Below, piece by piece: positions 38,357 through 51,868 of a DNA stretch of 64,000 bases (the stretch's first letter is position 1; the number at the start of each line of letters is the position of its first letter). Origin of the DNA: Brachybacterium saurashtrense (GTDB lineage: Bacteria > Actinomycetota > Actinomycetes > Actinomycetales > Dermabacteraceae); assembly GCF_003355475.1 (NCBI RefSeq), contig NZ_CP031356.1, positions 868,001-932,000 of the forward strand, read 5' to 3'. The notes below the pieces were generated by a model. The model was given only the letters and a program-made list of their open reading frames with translations. It ran no database searches and was not told the origin of the DNA. Made by a program: the position numbers and the translations under genes.

Positions 38357-38385
38357 TTGACGGGGTCTGTGGAGGTGCGTAATGT
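38357..38385 (+). promoter_or_regulatory. rrn promoter P1 TTGACG-17-TAATGT
   Basis: -35 TTGACG (38357-38362), a 17-nt spacer, and -10 TAATGT (38380-38385). It lies about 340 bp before the mature 16S end. Confidence 0.75.
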
Positions 38386-38509
38386 TCTTCCTCGTGCCCC
38401 GGACAACGGGAACGAGGAGCGGACAGCGATCCGGACCGAGATTCCCGCACTGACCTGGCACGACAGGTCTTCCGGGAGAGGATCGCGGCGCGGATCACAC
38501 CGCACCGAT

Positions 38510-38538
38510 TTGACTCGGAGAACTGATCCGGCTAAGTT
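38510..38538 (+). promoter_or_regulatory. rrn promoter P2 TTGACT-17-TAAGTT
   Basis: -35 TTGACT (38510-38515), a 17-nt spacer, and -10 TAAGTT (38533-38538). It lies about 185 bp before mature 16S. Two near-consensus promoters in tandem are typical of rrn operons. Confidence 0.75.
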
Positions 38539-38721
38539 AGCGGAGTTGCCTCGGAGCGAAGGCCCGGAAGGGTTCAGAGCACTGAGTGCGCGTGTTGCTT
38601 GATATCTCAATAGCGTGTCTGTTTATCGATGCCATTATTTTGAATGGCAATTTTGAAACGGATGATACAGCAGAAATGCTGGTTGTTTGTTTCTGTTGTC
38701 AGGATACTGTTTTTCATGTTT

Positions 38722-43683
<4,962 letters not shown>

Positions 43684-43718
43684 CATGGTGTTTTGTGTTG
43701 ATTGTTTGCTGTGTGTGT

Positions 43719-43742
43719 TCGCGTCCACTGTGCGGTTCTCGA
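43719..43742 (+). other. 3' arm of the predicted 23S processing stem
   Basis: Partner of 40545-40567: TCGCGTCCACT then GTGCG then GTTCTC. It lies in the 23S-5S spacer. Confidence 0.7.
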
Positions 43743-43803
43743 GGAGCAACCCCGCTGCGTACTGGCGTGTGCTGGTGTGTGGGGGCTGGTTGAGTCTCGT
43801 CGT

Positions 43804-43922
43804 GTTACGGCGGTCATAGCGTCGAGGAAACGCCCGGTTCCATTCCGAACCCGGAAGCTAAGCTCGATAGCGCCGATGGTACTGCACTCGGGAGGGTGTG
43901 GGAGAGTAGGTCGCCGCCGGAC
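43804..43922 (+). rRNA. rrf: 5S ribosomal RNA
   Basis: About 119 nt. GTTACGGCGGTCATAGCG at the start pairs with the end CGCCGCCGGAC. The loop sequences CCCGGTTCCATTCCGAACCC and GGTACTGCACTCGGGAGGG are canonical for actinobacterial 5S. Confidence 0.95.
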
Positions 43923-43932
43923 ATCCTTCACT

Positions 43933-43990
43933 GGGAGTGGAGGAGTTGCTGAACCCCGATATGTGTCGGGTGTTCGCCTCCTCCACTCCC
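43933..43990 (+). terminator. rrn operon terminator
   Basis: A 13-bp perfect outer stem (43933-43945 with 43978-43990) encloses a second stem (CCCGA/TCGGG near 43955-43970), followed by TTTCTT. It is the strongest classical terminator in the window. Confidence 0.85.
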
Positions 43991-44539
43991 TTTCTTCATG
44001 CCCGAAAGAGTGTCATCGCAGAACGCTCGTCACGCCCGCGCACATGTGTCGTCCCGGTAGGGGCTGGCCGGCGGGACGACCTTCTCGAGCAGCGCACCTG
44101 CGAGAGCGCAACGGCGAACCGGCTCGGCATCGCGGCACCGGCGACGGCGCCGACAGCTCGAGGTGCGTCCGCGGAATGTTGCACGATGCCGGGGCGCCTG
44201 TGCGGTGTGTCCGCGCGGTGTGGCGGGTCCCGACTGAGGGCACGGGCCACGATGCTGGGCTCGAGAGACGCCGGCTCGGGAGACGTGCGTGCCGCTCCGC
44301 CCGGAGACCGCCCGGGACGCTCCGGAGCAGTTTCCACACGACGCGCACCCTGGATCGCGGCTGTCGAGAGCACCATGGGGGTGGGCGAGCACCGGCTCGG
44401 CGAGCGTCGCGGAGCTCCTCCGAACGCGGGTGAATGCTGTCACGGACCAGGGCGTTACCTGAGGGTCAACGGGCCTGGTTCCCTTAGGCTCCTCGGAGAC
44501 AAACACATAGGGCGAGACGAAGAGACGGACGGTCCACGG
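43991..44539. other. Intergenic region after the rrn operon
   Basis: About 550 bp. The plus-strand frame through it is open but has no plausible start or family resemblance. A 9-bp inverted repeat (44048-44056 with 44072-44080) might be a backup terminator. TAGGCT near 44484 could be the -10 box of the next gene. Otherwise I see nothing. Confidence 0.4.
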
Positions 44540-46111
44540 GTGGCTGATCACAGCAACGACAACAGTGGCCGCCGCGACGGCGACGAGAGCCGGGGCGGCC
44601 AGCGACAGGACAAGCAGTTCACGAGTTCTGCCTCGCACTCGTCCTCCGCCCGCCGGCAGGGGGCGGCGCGCAGCGGGGGCGACGCGTCGCGAGGGGGATC
44701 CTGGCGCGAGCGGGACGACCGCAGCGGAAGCGGCAGGGACCGCCCCGCACGTCCGTACACTCGCTCCGGACACTCCGATGAGCGCGGACGAGGCCGGGAC
44801 GAGCGCGCCGAGGGCTCGGACCGGCGTCGAGACGGTCGGGGAGGCCAGGGTCCCCGTTCGGGTGGCTCCTCATGGTCTCGCCGTGAGTACGCCGGCGAGC
44901 GGGACGACCGCCGCTCCGGTGAGCACCGTCCGCACCGCGACGGCGGGCGCGCGCGCGACGGACGTCAGGGCCGCGATGACCGTCCGCGCCGCGAGGAGCG
45001 CTCGTGGCGGGATGACCGTCCGCGCCGCGACGACCGTCCCGGCCGTGATGACCGTCCCCGCCGTGACGATCGACCGCGCCGTGACGACCGATCCCGTGGC
45101 GACGGTCGCCCCGACCGTGCGGATCGTTCCGGAGGCGGGGAGCGCACGGGTCAGCAGCGGCCGCGCCGCGACGACCGCCTGTGGCGGGAGGACCGGCCCC
45201 GTCGTGACGACCGGGGGCGTCGCGATGATCGGCCCCGTCGTGACGACCGAGGCCCCCGCTCCGGGTACGGCGAAGGGCGTCCCGGCCAGGAGGCGCGCGC
45301 CGACCGCCCGCTCGAGCCGCGCACTCTGGACGGGGTGACCGGGAACGAGCTCGACAAGGACGTGCGCGCCGAGCTGCAGGGGCTCAGCCGGGAGACGGCC
45401 GAGCGAGTGGCGCGGCACATGGTCTCCGCCCATCTGCTCGAGGAGAGCGACATCGACACCGCCCTGGCGCACGCCCGCTTCGCGGCGCGATTGGGTGGTC
45501 GTGTGGGTGCGGTCCGGGAGACCTACGGCGTCATCGCCTACCACGCCGGCGACTTCCGCACCGCCTCCCGCGAACTGCGCACCGCTCTGCGCATCACGGG
45601 TCGCACCGATGTGCTTCCGATGATCGCGGACTCCGAGCGCGGACTGGGCCGCCCCGAGCGGGCGCTGGACATCGCGGCCTCCGAGGACGCCTCGTCCCTC
45701 GGCGTCGAGCCGGCGATCGAGCTGATGATCGTGGTCGCCGGCGCCTACGCGGACACCGGTGACATCGGCACGGCCCTGCGCACCCTCGAGATCCCCGCTC
45801 TGCGCCACAAGGTGGACGGACGCTGGCAGGTGCGTCTCTGGGTGGCCTACGCGGACCTGCTGGCGCGGGCGGACCGACAGGAGGAGTCGCGACGCTGGAT
45901 CACGCTGGCCGCCGATGCGGACACCGAAGGGCTCACCGATGCCGCCGAGCGGCTCGGCCGTCCCGCCCCTGCCCCCGCGGAGGAGCCGACCTGGGCCGAC
46001 GACGAGCAGGTCTCCGTCCTCGATGCCTACGATCCCGACGCGGAGGACGAACAGTCGGCCGAGGCCGCACAGCAGGCGGAGGACCCGTCGACGATGGGGG
46101 AGCGCGCATGA
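44540..46111 (+). CDS. TPR-like protein with a long RDDRP-repeat disordered N-terminus
   Basis: 523 residues from GTG 44540. Residues 1-265 are extremely Arg/Asp/Gly-rich and low-complexity, dominated by RRDDRP-type hexapeptides. The remaining 230 residues are helical and TPR-like (LSRETAERVARHMVSAHLLE, then ALAHARFAARLGGRVGAVRE, then HAGDFRTASRELRTALRITG), with an acidic tail. The position before the HAD, tlyA, nadK and recN genes matches Rv1691, a TPR protein. The charged tail suggests RNA or nucleoprotein binding, but that is inference. No strong Shine-Dalgarno is visible. The frame is open for 600 nt upstream, so the start is less certain than the product. It overlaps the HAD gene by 4 bp. 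Confidence 0.82.
   Translation: MADHSNDNSGRRDGDESRGGQRQDKQFTSSASHSSSARRQGAARSGGDASRGGSWRERDDRSGSGRDRPARPYTRSGHSDERGRGRDERAEGSDRRRDGRGGQGPRSGGSSWSRREYAGERDDRRSGEHRPHRDGGRARDGRQGRDDRPRREERSWRDDRPRRDDRPGRDDRPRRDDRPRRDDRSRGDGRPDRADRSGGGERTGQQRPRRDDRLWREDRPRRDDRGRRDDRPRRDDRGPRSGYGEGRPGQEARADRPLEPRTLDGVTGNELDKDVRAELQGLSRETAERVARHMVSAHLLEESDIDTALAHARFAARLGGRVGAVRETYGVIAYHAGDFRTASRELRTALRITGRTDVLPMIADSERGLGRPERALDIAASEDASSLGVEPAIELMIVVAGAYADTGDIGTALRTLEIPALRHKVDGRWQVRLWVAYADLLARADRQEESRRWITLAADADTEGLTDAAERLGRPAPAPAEEPTWADDEQVSVLDAYDPDAEDEQSAEAAQQAEDPSTMGERA
44970..45255 (+). repeat. Degenerate 18-bp tandem repeat encoding R-R-D-D-R-P
   Basis: Coding repeat with an 18-bp period (CGC CGC GAC GAC CGT CCC and variants), repeated imperfectly about ten or more times, with synonymous third-position differences. 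It is a likely site of copy-number change by slippage, and it keeps the reading frame. Confidence 0.75.
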
Positions 46112-47124
46112 TCCGTCGCCCCGATCCGTCCCTGCTCGACCTCTACGATGCGCTGCTGTTCGACCTCGACGGCACGCTGATGCACGGCGCGCGACCGATC
46201 CCGCACGCCGCGGAGTCGGTCGAGACCGCGCGGGCCGCGGGACGCACGGTCGTGTTCGCCACCAACAACGCGTCCCGCACTCCGCAGCAGGCCGCCGAGC
46301 ATCTGGGCCACGTGGGCATCCCGGCCCGGCCCGAGGAGTTCGTGACCTCGCCCCAGGTCGCCTCGCGCCTCCTCGCCGATCGTCTCGCTCCCGGGGAGAA
46401 GGTGCTCGTCGTCGGCGGCGAGAGCCTCGCCGCTCAGATCCGCGAGGCGGGCCTCACCCCGGTGGGGACCGATGCCGAGGACGTCGCCGCCGTGGTCCAG
46501 GGCTGGTCCCCGGATCTCGACTGGGGCCGACTCGCCGAGGGCGCCTACGCGATCCGTCGCGGTGCCCTCTGGATGGCCACCAACGTCGATGCGACGCTGC
46601 CCACCGAGCGCGGGCTCGCCCCGGGCAACGGGTCGATGGTCGCGGCGCTCCGCCACGCCACCGGCGCCGTGCCGGACGTGGCCGGCAAGCCCGAACCGGG
46701 GATGTTCCAGATCGCGGCGCGCGAGCACGGTGCGCGGCGGCCGCTGATCATCGGCGACCGCCTCGACACGGACATCGAGGGCGCCGTGCGCGCCGGGATG
46801 GACTCCCTGCTCGTGCTGACGGGCGTCGACGGCGTCGAGGCGGCGCTGCGCGCGGAGCCGGTGCGTCGGCCCACGTTCGTGCTGCCCGATCTCTCCTCCC
46901 TCGCCGCTCCCTTCCCGCTCCCCGTGGTGTCGCAGGACGGTTCCCGCTGCGGTGCGGTGAGCGCCGCCTGGGACGACGGCGACATCGTGCTCCACGGTGC
47001 GGCCGAGGACCCGCGCGTGCTGCGGGCGGTGCTGGCCCTGCTGCGCACCCACAGCGCGGAGAAGCCCTGGACCGGCCGTCTGCGGGACCGCGACCGCGCC
47101 GAGCTGCAGCTCGCGGGCCGGTGA
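46108..47124 (+). CDS. HAD-IIA family hydrolase (glycerol-3-phosphate phosphatase type)
   Basis: 338-residue HAD phosphatase. Motif I LLFDLDGTLMHG, motif II FATNNASR, motif III lysine in VAGKPEPGMFQIA and motif IV LIIGDRLDTDIEGAVRAGMD are intact; the type IIA cap lies between II and III. The C-terminal 70 residues extend beyond the core, as in Rv1692, which dephosphorylates glycerol 3-phosphate from lipid turnover. The same synteny supports that function here. ATG 46108 overlaps the upstream stop; its own stop overlaps tlyA. Confidence 0.9.
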   Translation: MIRRPDPSLLDLYDALLFDLDGTLMHGARPIPHAAESVETARAAGRTVVFATNNASRTPQQAAEHLGHVGIPARPEEFVTSPQVASRLLADRLAPGEKVLVVGGESLAAQIREAGLTPVGTDAEDVAAVVQGWSPDLDWGRLAEGAYAIRRGALWMATNVDATLPTERGLAPGNGSMVAALRHATGAVPDVAGKPEPGMFQIAAREHGARRPLIIGDRLDTDIEGAVRAGMDSLLVLTGVDGVEAALRAEPVRRPTFVLPDLSSLAAPFPLPVVSQDGSRCGAVSAAWDDGDIVLHGAAEDPRVLRAVLALLRTHSAEKPWTGRLRDRDRAELQLAGR

Positions 47125-47966
47125 GCGACGAGCGACTCGACGTCGCCCTGCTCGGGGCCGGGCTCGCCCGGTCCCGCAGCCACGCGAGGCGCATCATCGA
47201 GGAGGGAAGGGCCCGTCTCGACGGCCGCCCGGCGGTCAAACCCTCCACCCCGGTCGCTGCAGGCGTGGTGCTGGAGGTGGTCGACGTGCCCGACGGGGTC
47301 GAGTACGCCTCCCGCGCCGCGCACAAGCTCGCCGGCGCCCTCGACGCCCTCGCCCTGGACCCCTCCGCGCTGCGGTGCCTCGACGCCGGCGCGTCCACCG
47401 GCGGGTTCACGGACGTGCTGCTGCGCCGCGGCGCCGCGGCGGTGATCGCCGTGGACATCGGTCACGACCAGCTCGCCGCGCACGTCCGCGACGATCCGCG
47501 CGTGGAGGTCCGCGACGGCACCAGCGTGCGGGATCTCACCCCTGACCTGCTCGGGGCCCCGGTGGATCTCGTGGTCGCGGATCTCTCCTTCATCTCCCTG
47601 CGCACGGTGATCGCACCGCTGGCAGGGGTGGTGCGACCGGGCGGCGGGCTGCTGGTGATGGTGAAGCCGCAGTTCGAGGTGGGGCGGTCGGCGCTGCCGA
47701 AGTCCGGGGTGGTCACCGATCAGCGCGCTCGCGCCGCGGCCGTGCGCGGCGTCGCGGAGGAGGCGGCGGCGGCGCACCTGCGCCTGTCGGCCGTCGGACC
47801 GAGCACCCTGCCCGGCCAGGACGGCAACCGCGAGTACTTCCTGCATCTGCGCCCGCACGGCGCCACCTGCACGCTGGACGCCGAGGCCTGTGACATGATC
47901 GAGTCGGCCGTGCGCGGGGACGGTCCGCGCCGACGCCGTGACCAGCACACCACCGAGGAGGACTGA
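47121..47966 (+). CDS. tlyA: TlyA family rRNA (cytidine-2'-O)-methyltransferase
   Basis: 281 residues: an N-terminal S4 RNA-binding domain (about 1-62, RSRSHARRIIEEGRARLDGR) and an FtsJ-like methyltransferase. SAM motif I is RCLDAGASTGGFTDVLLRRG, followed by AVDIGHDQLA and VADLSFISLR, then MVKPQFEVGR with the catalytic Lys. TlyA methylates C1409 in 16S and C1920 in 23S rRNA; its loss gives capreomycin resistance in mycobacteria. GTG 47121 overlaps the HAD stop (GTGA). Gene order with nadK and recN is conserved. Confidence 0.95.
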   Translation: MSDERLDVALLGAGLARSRSHARRIIEEGRARLDGRPAVKPSTPVAAGVVLEVVDVPDGVEYASRAAHKLAGALDALALDPSALRCLDAGASTGGFTDVLLRRGAAAVIAVDIGHDQLAAHVRDDPRVEVRDGTSVRDLTPDLLGAPVDLVVADLSFISLRTVIAPLAGVVRPGGGLLVMVKPQFEVGRSALPKSGVVTDQRARAAAVRGVAEEAAAAHLRLSAVGPSTLPGQDGNREYFLHLRPHGATCTLDAEACDMIESAVRGDGPRRRRDQHTTEED

Positions 47967-47971
47967 CCAGC

Positions 47972-48916
47972 ATGCGACGGTTCCTCCTGTACGTGCACAC
48001 CGGGCGCCGGGCCGCGCTGAGCGCGATGCTCAACGTGCTCGAGGAGCTGCGCGTGCGCGGTGTCCGCGCCGTGGTGGTCGACGACCAGGTGGAGGAGATC
48101 CTCGCCCTGCCCGAGGACGCCGCCCCGCCGAAGCTGCTCACCTTCCTCACCAACGGCGCGGTGGACGTGCGCGCGGCGGTCTCCGCCGCCGACGACGTCG
48201 AGCTGGGCATCGTGCTCGGCGGCGACGGCACCATCCTGCGCGCCCTGGAAGCGGTGCGGGACGCGGACGTCCCCGTCCACGGCGTGAACCTGGGGCACGT
48301 GGGCTTCCTGGCCGAGAGCGAGGTCGAGGACCTCTCCATCACCGTCTCCCGGCTGCTGGACGCCGATTACGAGGTCGAGGAGCGCTCCACCCTCGACATC
48401 GCTGTGCTCGATGCCGAGGACCGGCCCGTGGCCCGGCACTGGGCGCTGAACGAGGCGTCCCTGGAGAAGGCCGACCGCCAGAAGATGATCAACGTGGCGA
48501 TCGAGATCGACGGCCGTCCCGTCTCCTCCTTCGGCTGCGACGGAGTGCTGCTGTCCACCTCCACCGGCTCCACCGCGTACGCGTTCAGCGCCGGCGGGCC
48601 GGTGATCTGGCCCGAGGTGGATGCGATGATGCTGATCCCGCTCGCCGCGCACGCCCTGTTCGCGCGCCCGCTCGTGCTGGGCCGCTCCTCCGAGGCGGCC
48701 GTGGAGATGACCCTCGACAACCGGGAGGACGCCATCCTCACGCTCGACGGCCGCCGCGGTGCGGAGATCACCGCCGGGATGCGCATCGAGGCACGCCTCG
48801 CGGACCGGTCCGTGCGACTGGCCCGCCTGGCGCCCACCCCGTTCGCGGATCGCCTGGTCGAGAAGTTCCAGCTGCCGGTCGTGGGCTGGCGGGGGCGCGG
48901 CCCCCGCACCCGCTGA
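47972..48916 (+). CDS. nadK: NAD kinase
   Basis: Phosphorylates NAD to NADP; 314 residues. The GGDGT motif lies in VLGGDGTILRALEAV, followed by GVNLGHVGFLAE, and the second domain has LSTSTGSTAYAFSAGGPVI. An Arg/Gly/Pro end follows. ATG 47972 is 5 nt after the tlyA stop, with GAGGA at the tlyA end serving as ribosome site. Part of the tlyA-nadK-recN series. Confidence 0.96.
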   Translation: MRRFLLYVHTGRRAALSAMLNVLEELRVRGVRAVVVDDQVEEILALPEDAAPPKLLTFLTNGAVDVRAAVSAADDVELGIVLGGDGTILRALEAVRDADVPVHGVNLGHVGFLAESEVEDLSITVSRLLDADYEVEERSTLDIAVLDAEDRPVARHWALNEASLEKADRQKMINVAIEIDGRPVSSFGCDGVLLSTSTGSTAYAFSAGGPVIWPEVDAMMLIPLAAHALFARPLVLGRSSEAAVEMTLDNREDAILTLDGRRGAEITAGMRIEARLADRSVRLARLAPTPFADRLVEKFQLPVVGWRGRGPRTR

Positions 48917-48932
48917 CGCCGGAGGGACCCCG

Positions 48933-50681
48933 ATGCTGTCCACCCTGCGCATCCGCCACATCGGCGTGATCGATGACGCCACCCTCGACTTCGGCCCCGG
49001 CTTCACCGCCCTCACCGGCGAGACCGGCGCCGGCAAGACCATGATCGTCACCGGTCTGAGCATGCTGCTCGGAGGCCGGCTGGACCGCGGCCGCACGCGG
49101 GAGTCGAGCACCGTCGACGGCACCCTCGCCCTCACCGGCCACACCGAGCTGACCGAGGCCCTGGACGAGCTCGGCGCCGACGAGGACGAGGGCGAGGTGC
49201 TGGTGGTGCGGCGCGTGACCCGCGACGGCCGCTCCCGCGCACAGATCGGCGGGGTGCCCGTCCCCATCGGCACCCTCGCCCGGCTCGTCGGCACCGCCGT
49301 GACCGTGCACGGCCAGGCCGACCAGCAGCGGCTGCGGGACCCGGACGCCCAACGGGACGCCCTGGACCGCTTCGCGGCCGACGAGGTCGCGCCCCTGCTG
49401 GCACGGCACCACGAGCTGTGGCGCGAACGCTCCGCCCTCGCCCAGCGGGTGGTGGAGCTCGATGCGCTGCTGTCCGAGCGCGACCGGCACGGCGCCGCGC
49501 TGCAGGAGGCCCTCGAACGGCTCGAGGCGGCCGATCCCCAGGAGGGCGAGGACGAGGCGCTGCGCGCCGAGATCGAGCGTCTGGGCAACGCGGAGGAGCT
49601 GCGGGGCGCGGCCGGGCAGGCCGCCCTCGCGCTGGTCGGCGACGACGACGGACCCGCCGCCGGGCCGCTGCTCGCCGTCGCCGCGGAATCGCTCGGCCGC
49701 GCCGCGCGCACCGACCCGACCCTCGCGCCGCTGCTGGAGCGGGTCGACGCCGCGCGCATCGAGCTCTCCGACGTCGCCGCGGAGCTCTCCGGCTACGCGG
49801 AGGACATCGACGCCTCCCCGGGACGGATCCAGGAGGCCAACGAGCGGCTCCACGACCTCACCGTGCTGGTGCGGGACCTGGGCGGGATGCTGCCGGGACC
49901 GGAGGGCCCCTCCGAGGACGTCACCGCCCTGCTCGCCGCCTCGCGCAGCGCGGCCGTCGACCTCGACCGCTACGAGGGCGCGGAGCAGGAGCGCGCCGAG
50001 GCCGCCACCCGGCTCACGGCCCTCGAGACCGCGCTGGACGAGGCCGCCGACGGCCTCACCGCGGCGCGCACCGCGGCCGCGAGCGCGCTCTCGACCGCCG
50101 TGCAGGAGGAGCTGCGTCACCTCGAGATGCCCGATGCGGACATCGCCGTGGAGGTCTCCGCCCAGAGCCATCGCGCCCACGGCCGGGACGCGGTCGCGAT
50201 CCGTCTGGCCCCGCACCCGGGCGCGGAGCACCTCCCGGTCGCGCAGGCGGCCTCCGGCGGCGAGCTCTCCCGCGTGATGCTGGCGCTCGAGGTTGCGCTG
50301 TCCTCCTCCCGCAGCGATCGCAGCGCCGCGCCCGTGTTCGTGTTCGACGAGATCGACGCCGGCATCGGCGGGCGCGCCGCGCTCGCCGTCGGGCAGCGCC
50401 TCGCCCGCCTCGCCCGCCACGCGCAGGTCATCGTGGTCACGCACCTGCCGCAGGTCGCCGCGCACGCCGGCACCCACCTGCAGATCGTCAAGAGCTCCCA
50501 CGACGGGGCCACCAGCTCCACCGTCGAGACGCTCGAGCGTCCCGCCCGGATCCGCGAGCTCGCTCGCATGCTCGCCGGGGACGACGCCTCCGACGTCGCC
50601 CTCGCCCACGCCGAGGAGCTGCTCGACGAGGCCCGCGAGGTGACCGCCGGCGGCGGTGCGGGCGCGGGAGCGGCGCGGTGA
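48933..50681 (+). CDS. recN: DNA repair protein RecN
   Basis: SMC-like ATPase of double-strand-break repair, 582 residues. Walker A is TALTGETGAGKTMIVTGLSM, the Q-loop-like VHGQADQQRLRDPDAQ follows, then a long coiled coil (about 150-390). The C-terminal signature is AASGGELSRVMLAL with Walker B VFVFDEIDAGIGG and VTHLPQVAAHA. GGAGGG lies 7 nt before ATG 48933. The stop overlaps steA (GTGA). Confidence 0.96.
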   Translation: MLSTLRIRHIGVIDDATLDFGPGFTALTGETGAGKTMIVTGLSMLLGGRLDRGRTRESSTVDGTLALTGHTELTEALDELGADEDEGEVLVVRRVTRDGRSRAQIGGVPVPIGTLARLVGTAVTVHGQADQQRLRDPDAQRDALDRFAADEVAPLLARHHELWRERSALAQRVVELDALLSERDRHGAALQEALERLEAADPQEGEDEALRAEIERLGNAEELRGAAGQAALALVGDDDGPAAGPLLAVAAESLGRAARTDPTLAPLLERVDAARIELSDVAAELSGYAEDIDASPGRIQEANERLHDLTVLVRDLGGMLPGPEGPSEDVTALLAASRSAAVDLDRYEGAEQERAEAATRLTALETALDEAADGLTAARTAAASALSTAVQEELRHLEMPDADIAVEVSAQSHRAHGRDAVAIRLAPHPGAEHLPVAQAASGGELSRVMLALEVALSSSRSDRSAAPVFVFDEIDAGIGGRAALAVGQRLARLARHAQVIVVTHLPQVAAHAGTHLQIVKSSHDGATSSTVETLERPARIRELARMLAGDDASDVALAHAEELLDEAREVTAGGGAGAGAAR

Positions 50682-51853
50682 GGCCCGCCGCCCCGATCTC
50701 CGGTGTGGCGAGACTCGGCAAGCGCACCAAGGACCTCACCAAGCGGCTCCAGCCCGGGGACATCGCGATCATCGACCACGAGGACATCGACCGGGTCGCG
50801 GCCGAGGCGCTGGTGGAGCGGGAGCCCGCCGCGGTGCTGAACGTCTCCGCCTCCACCTCCGGCCGGTACCCGAACGCCGGCCCGCGGATCCTGCTGGACG
50901 CCGGCATCGCCCTGGTGGACTCGCTCGGCGAGGCCGTCTTCGAGGACGTCCGCGACGGGGAGACGGTCACGGTGGCGGGCGGCACGGTGAGCAGGGGCGA
51001 GGAGCTCCTCGCCTCCGGCACCCGGCAGGACGACGAGACCGTCGCCGCCTCCCTCGAGGCCGCCCGCGAGGGACTTTCCGAACAGCTCGAGCTGTTCGCG
51101 GAGAACACTCTGGAGTACATGCTCCGCGAGCGGGACCTGCTGCTGGACGGCATCGGCGCGCCGGAGGTGCGCACCCGCCTGGACGGCCGCGCCGCGCTGA
51201 TCGTGGTGCGCGGCTATCACTACAAGGAGGACCTCGCCACCCTGAAGCCGTTCCTGCGCGAGAACCGCCCGGTGATCATCGGGGTGGACGGCGGCGCCGA
51301 CGCCGTGATCGAGGCGGGCTTCCATCCCGACATGATCATCGGCGACATGGACTCCGTCTCCGATCGGGCGCTGCGCGGCGGCTCCGAGCTGGTGGTGCAC
51401 GCCTACCGCGACGGCCGGGCACCGGGCATGGAGCGGCTCGAGGCGCTGGGGGTGGACGACGGGGCGATCGCCTTCCCCGCCTCCGGCACCAGCGAGGACA
51501 TCGCCATGCTGCTGGCGGACGAGAAGGGGGCCTCCGTGATCGTGGCGGTGGGCACCCACGGCACCCTCGAGGAGTTCCTCGACAAGGGCCGGGCGGGCAT
51601 GAGCTCCACCTTCCTCACCCGTCTGCGGATCGGCTCCAAGCTGGTCGACGCCAAGGGCGTCTCGCGCCTGTACCGTCAGAGGATCTCCACCTTCCAGCTG
51701 GTGCTGCTGGCGCTCGCGGGCCTCGCCGCCCTCGCGGTCGCGCTCTGGGCCACCCCCGGCGGTCAGGCGCTGGTCCAGATCCTCGGCGCCCGACTGGACG
51801 GGGTCCTGTCCTGGTTCACCATGCTGTTCTCACCCCGGGTCACCGGGGCGTAG
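50678..51853 (+). CDS. steA: SteA-like cell-division associated protein (thiamin pyrophosphokinase-fold)
   Basis: 391 residues. A central domain resembling thiamin pyrophosphokinase (VIIGVDGGADAVIEAGFHPD, then MIIGDMDSVSDRAL) is followed by a single C-terminal membrane helix (about 345-365, FQLVLLALAGLAALAVALWA). In corynebacteria this protein, with the next gene's product, forms a complex needed for cell separation through peptidoglycan hydrolases; I rely on memory for this. GTG 50678 overlaps recN. The order recN-steA-mctB is conserved in actinobacteria (Rv1696-Rv1698). Confidence 0.9.
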   Translation: MRPAAPISGVARLGKRTKDLTKRLQPGDIAIIDHEDIDRVAAEALVEREPAAVLNVSASTSGRYPNAGPRILLDAGIALVDSLGEAVFEDVRDGETVTVAGGTVSRGEELLASGTRQDDETVAASLEAAREGLSEQLELFAENTLEYMLRERDLLLDGIGAPEVRTRLDGRAALIVVRGYHYKEDLATLKPFLRENRPVIIGVDGGADAVIEAGFHPDMIIGDMDSVSDRALRGGSELVVHAYRDGRAPGMERLEALGVDDGAIAFPASGTSEDIAMLLADEKGASVIVAVGTHGTLEEFLDKGRAGMSSTFLTRLRIGSKLVDAKGVSRLYRQRISTFQLVLLALAGLAALAVALWATPGGQALVQILGARLDGVLSWFTMLFSPRVTGA

Positions 51854-51868
51854 GAGGGTCACCGCTCC

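Larger units (their letters stand above)
38201..38721 (+). other. rrn leader and promoter region
   Basis: 520 bp between menG and 16S rRNA. It holds two promoters (P1 at 38357 and P2 at 38510) and a transcribed leader of about 180 nt that is strikingly A+T-rich compared with the surroundings, as expected for rRNA leaders with antitermination and processing signals. I could not assign boxA with confidence. Confidence 0.6.

Noticed and set aside
43937-44539. An upstream extension of the TPR gene starting inside the rrn terminator
   Set aside because: The ATG at 43937 lies inside the rrn terminator hairpin, and the added 200 residues have no conserved character. GTG 44540 fits better.
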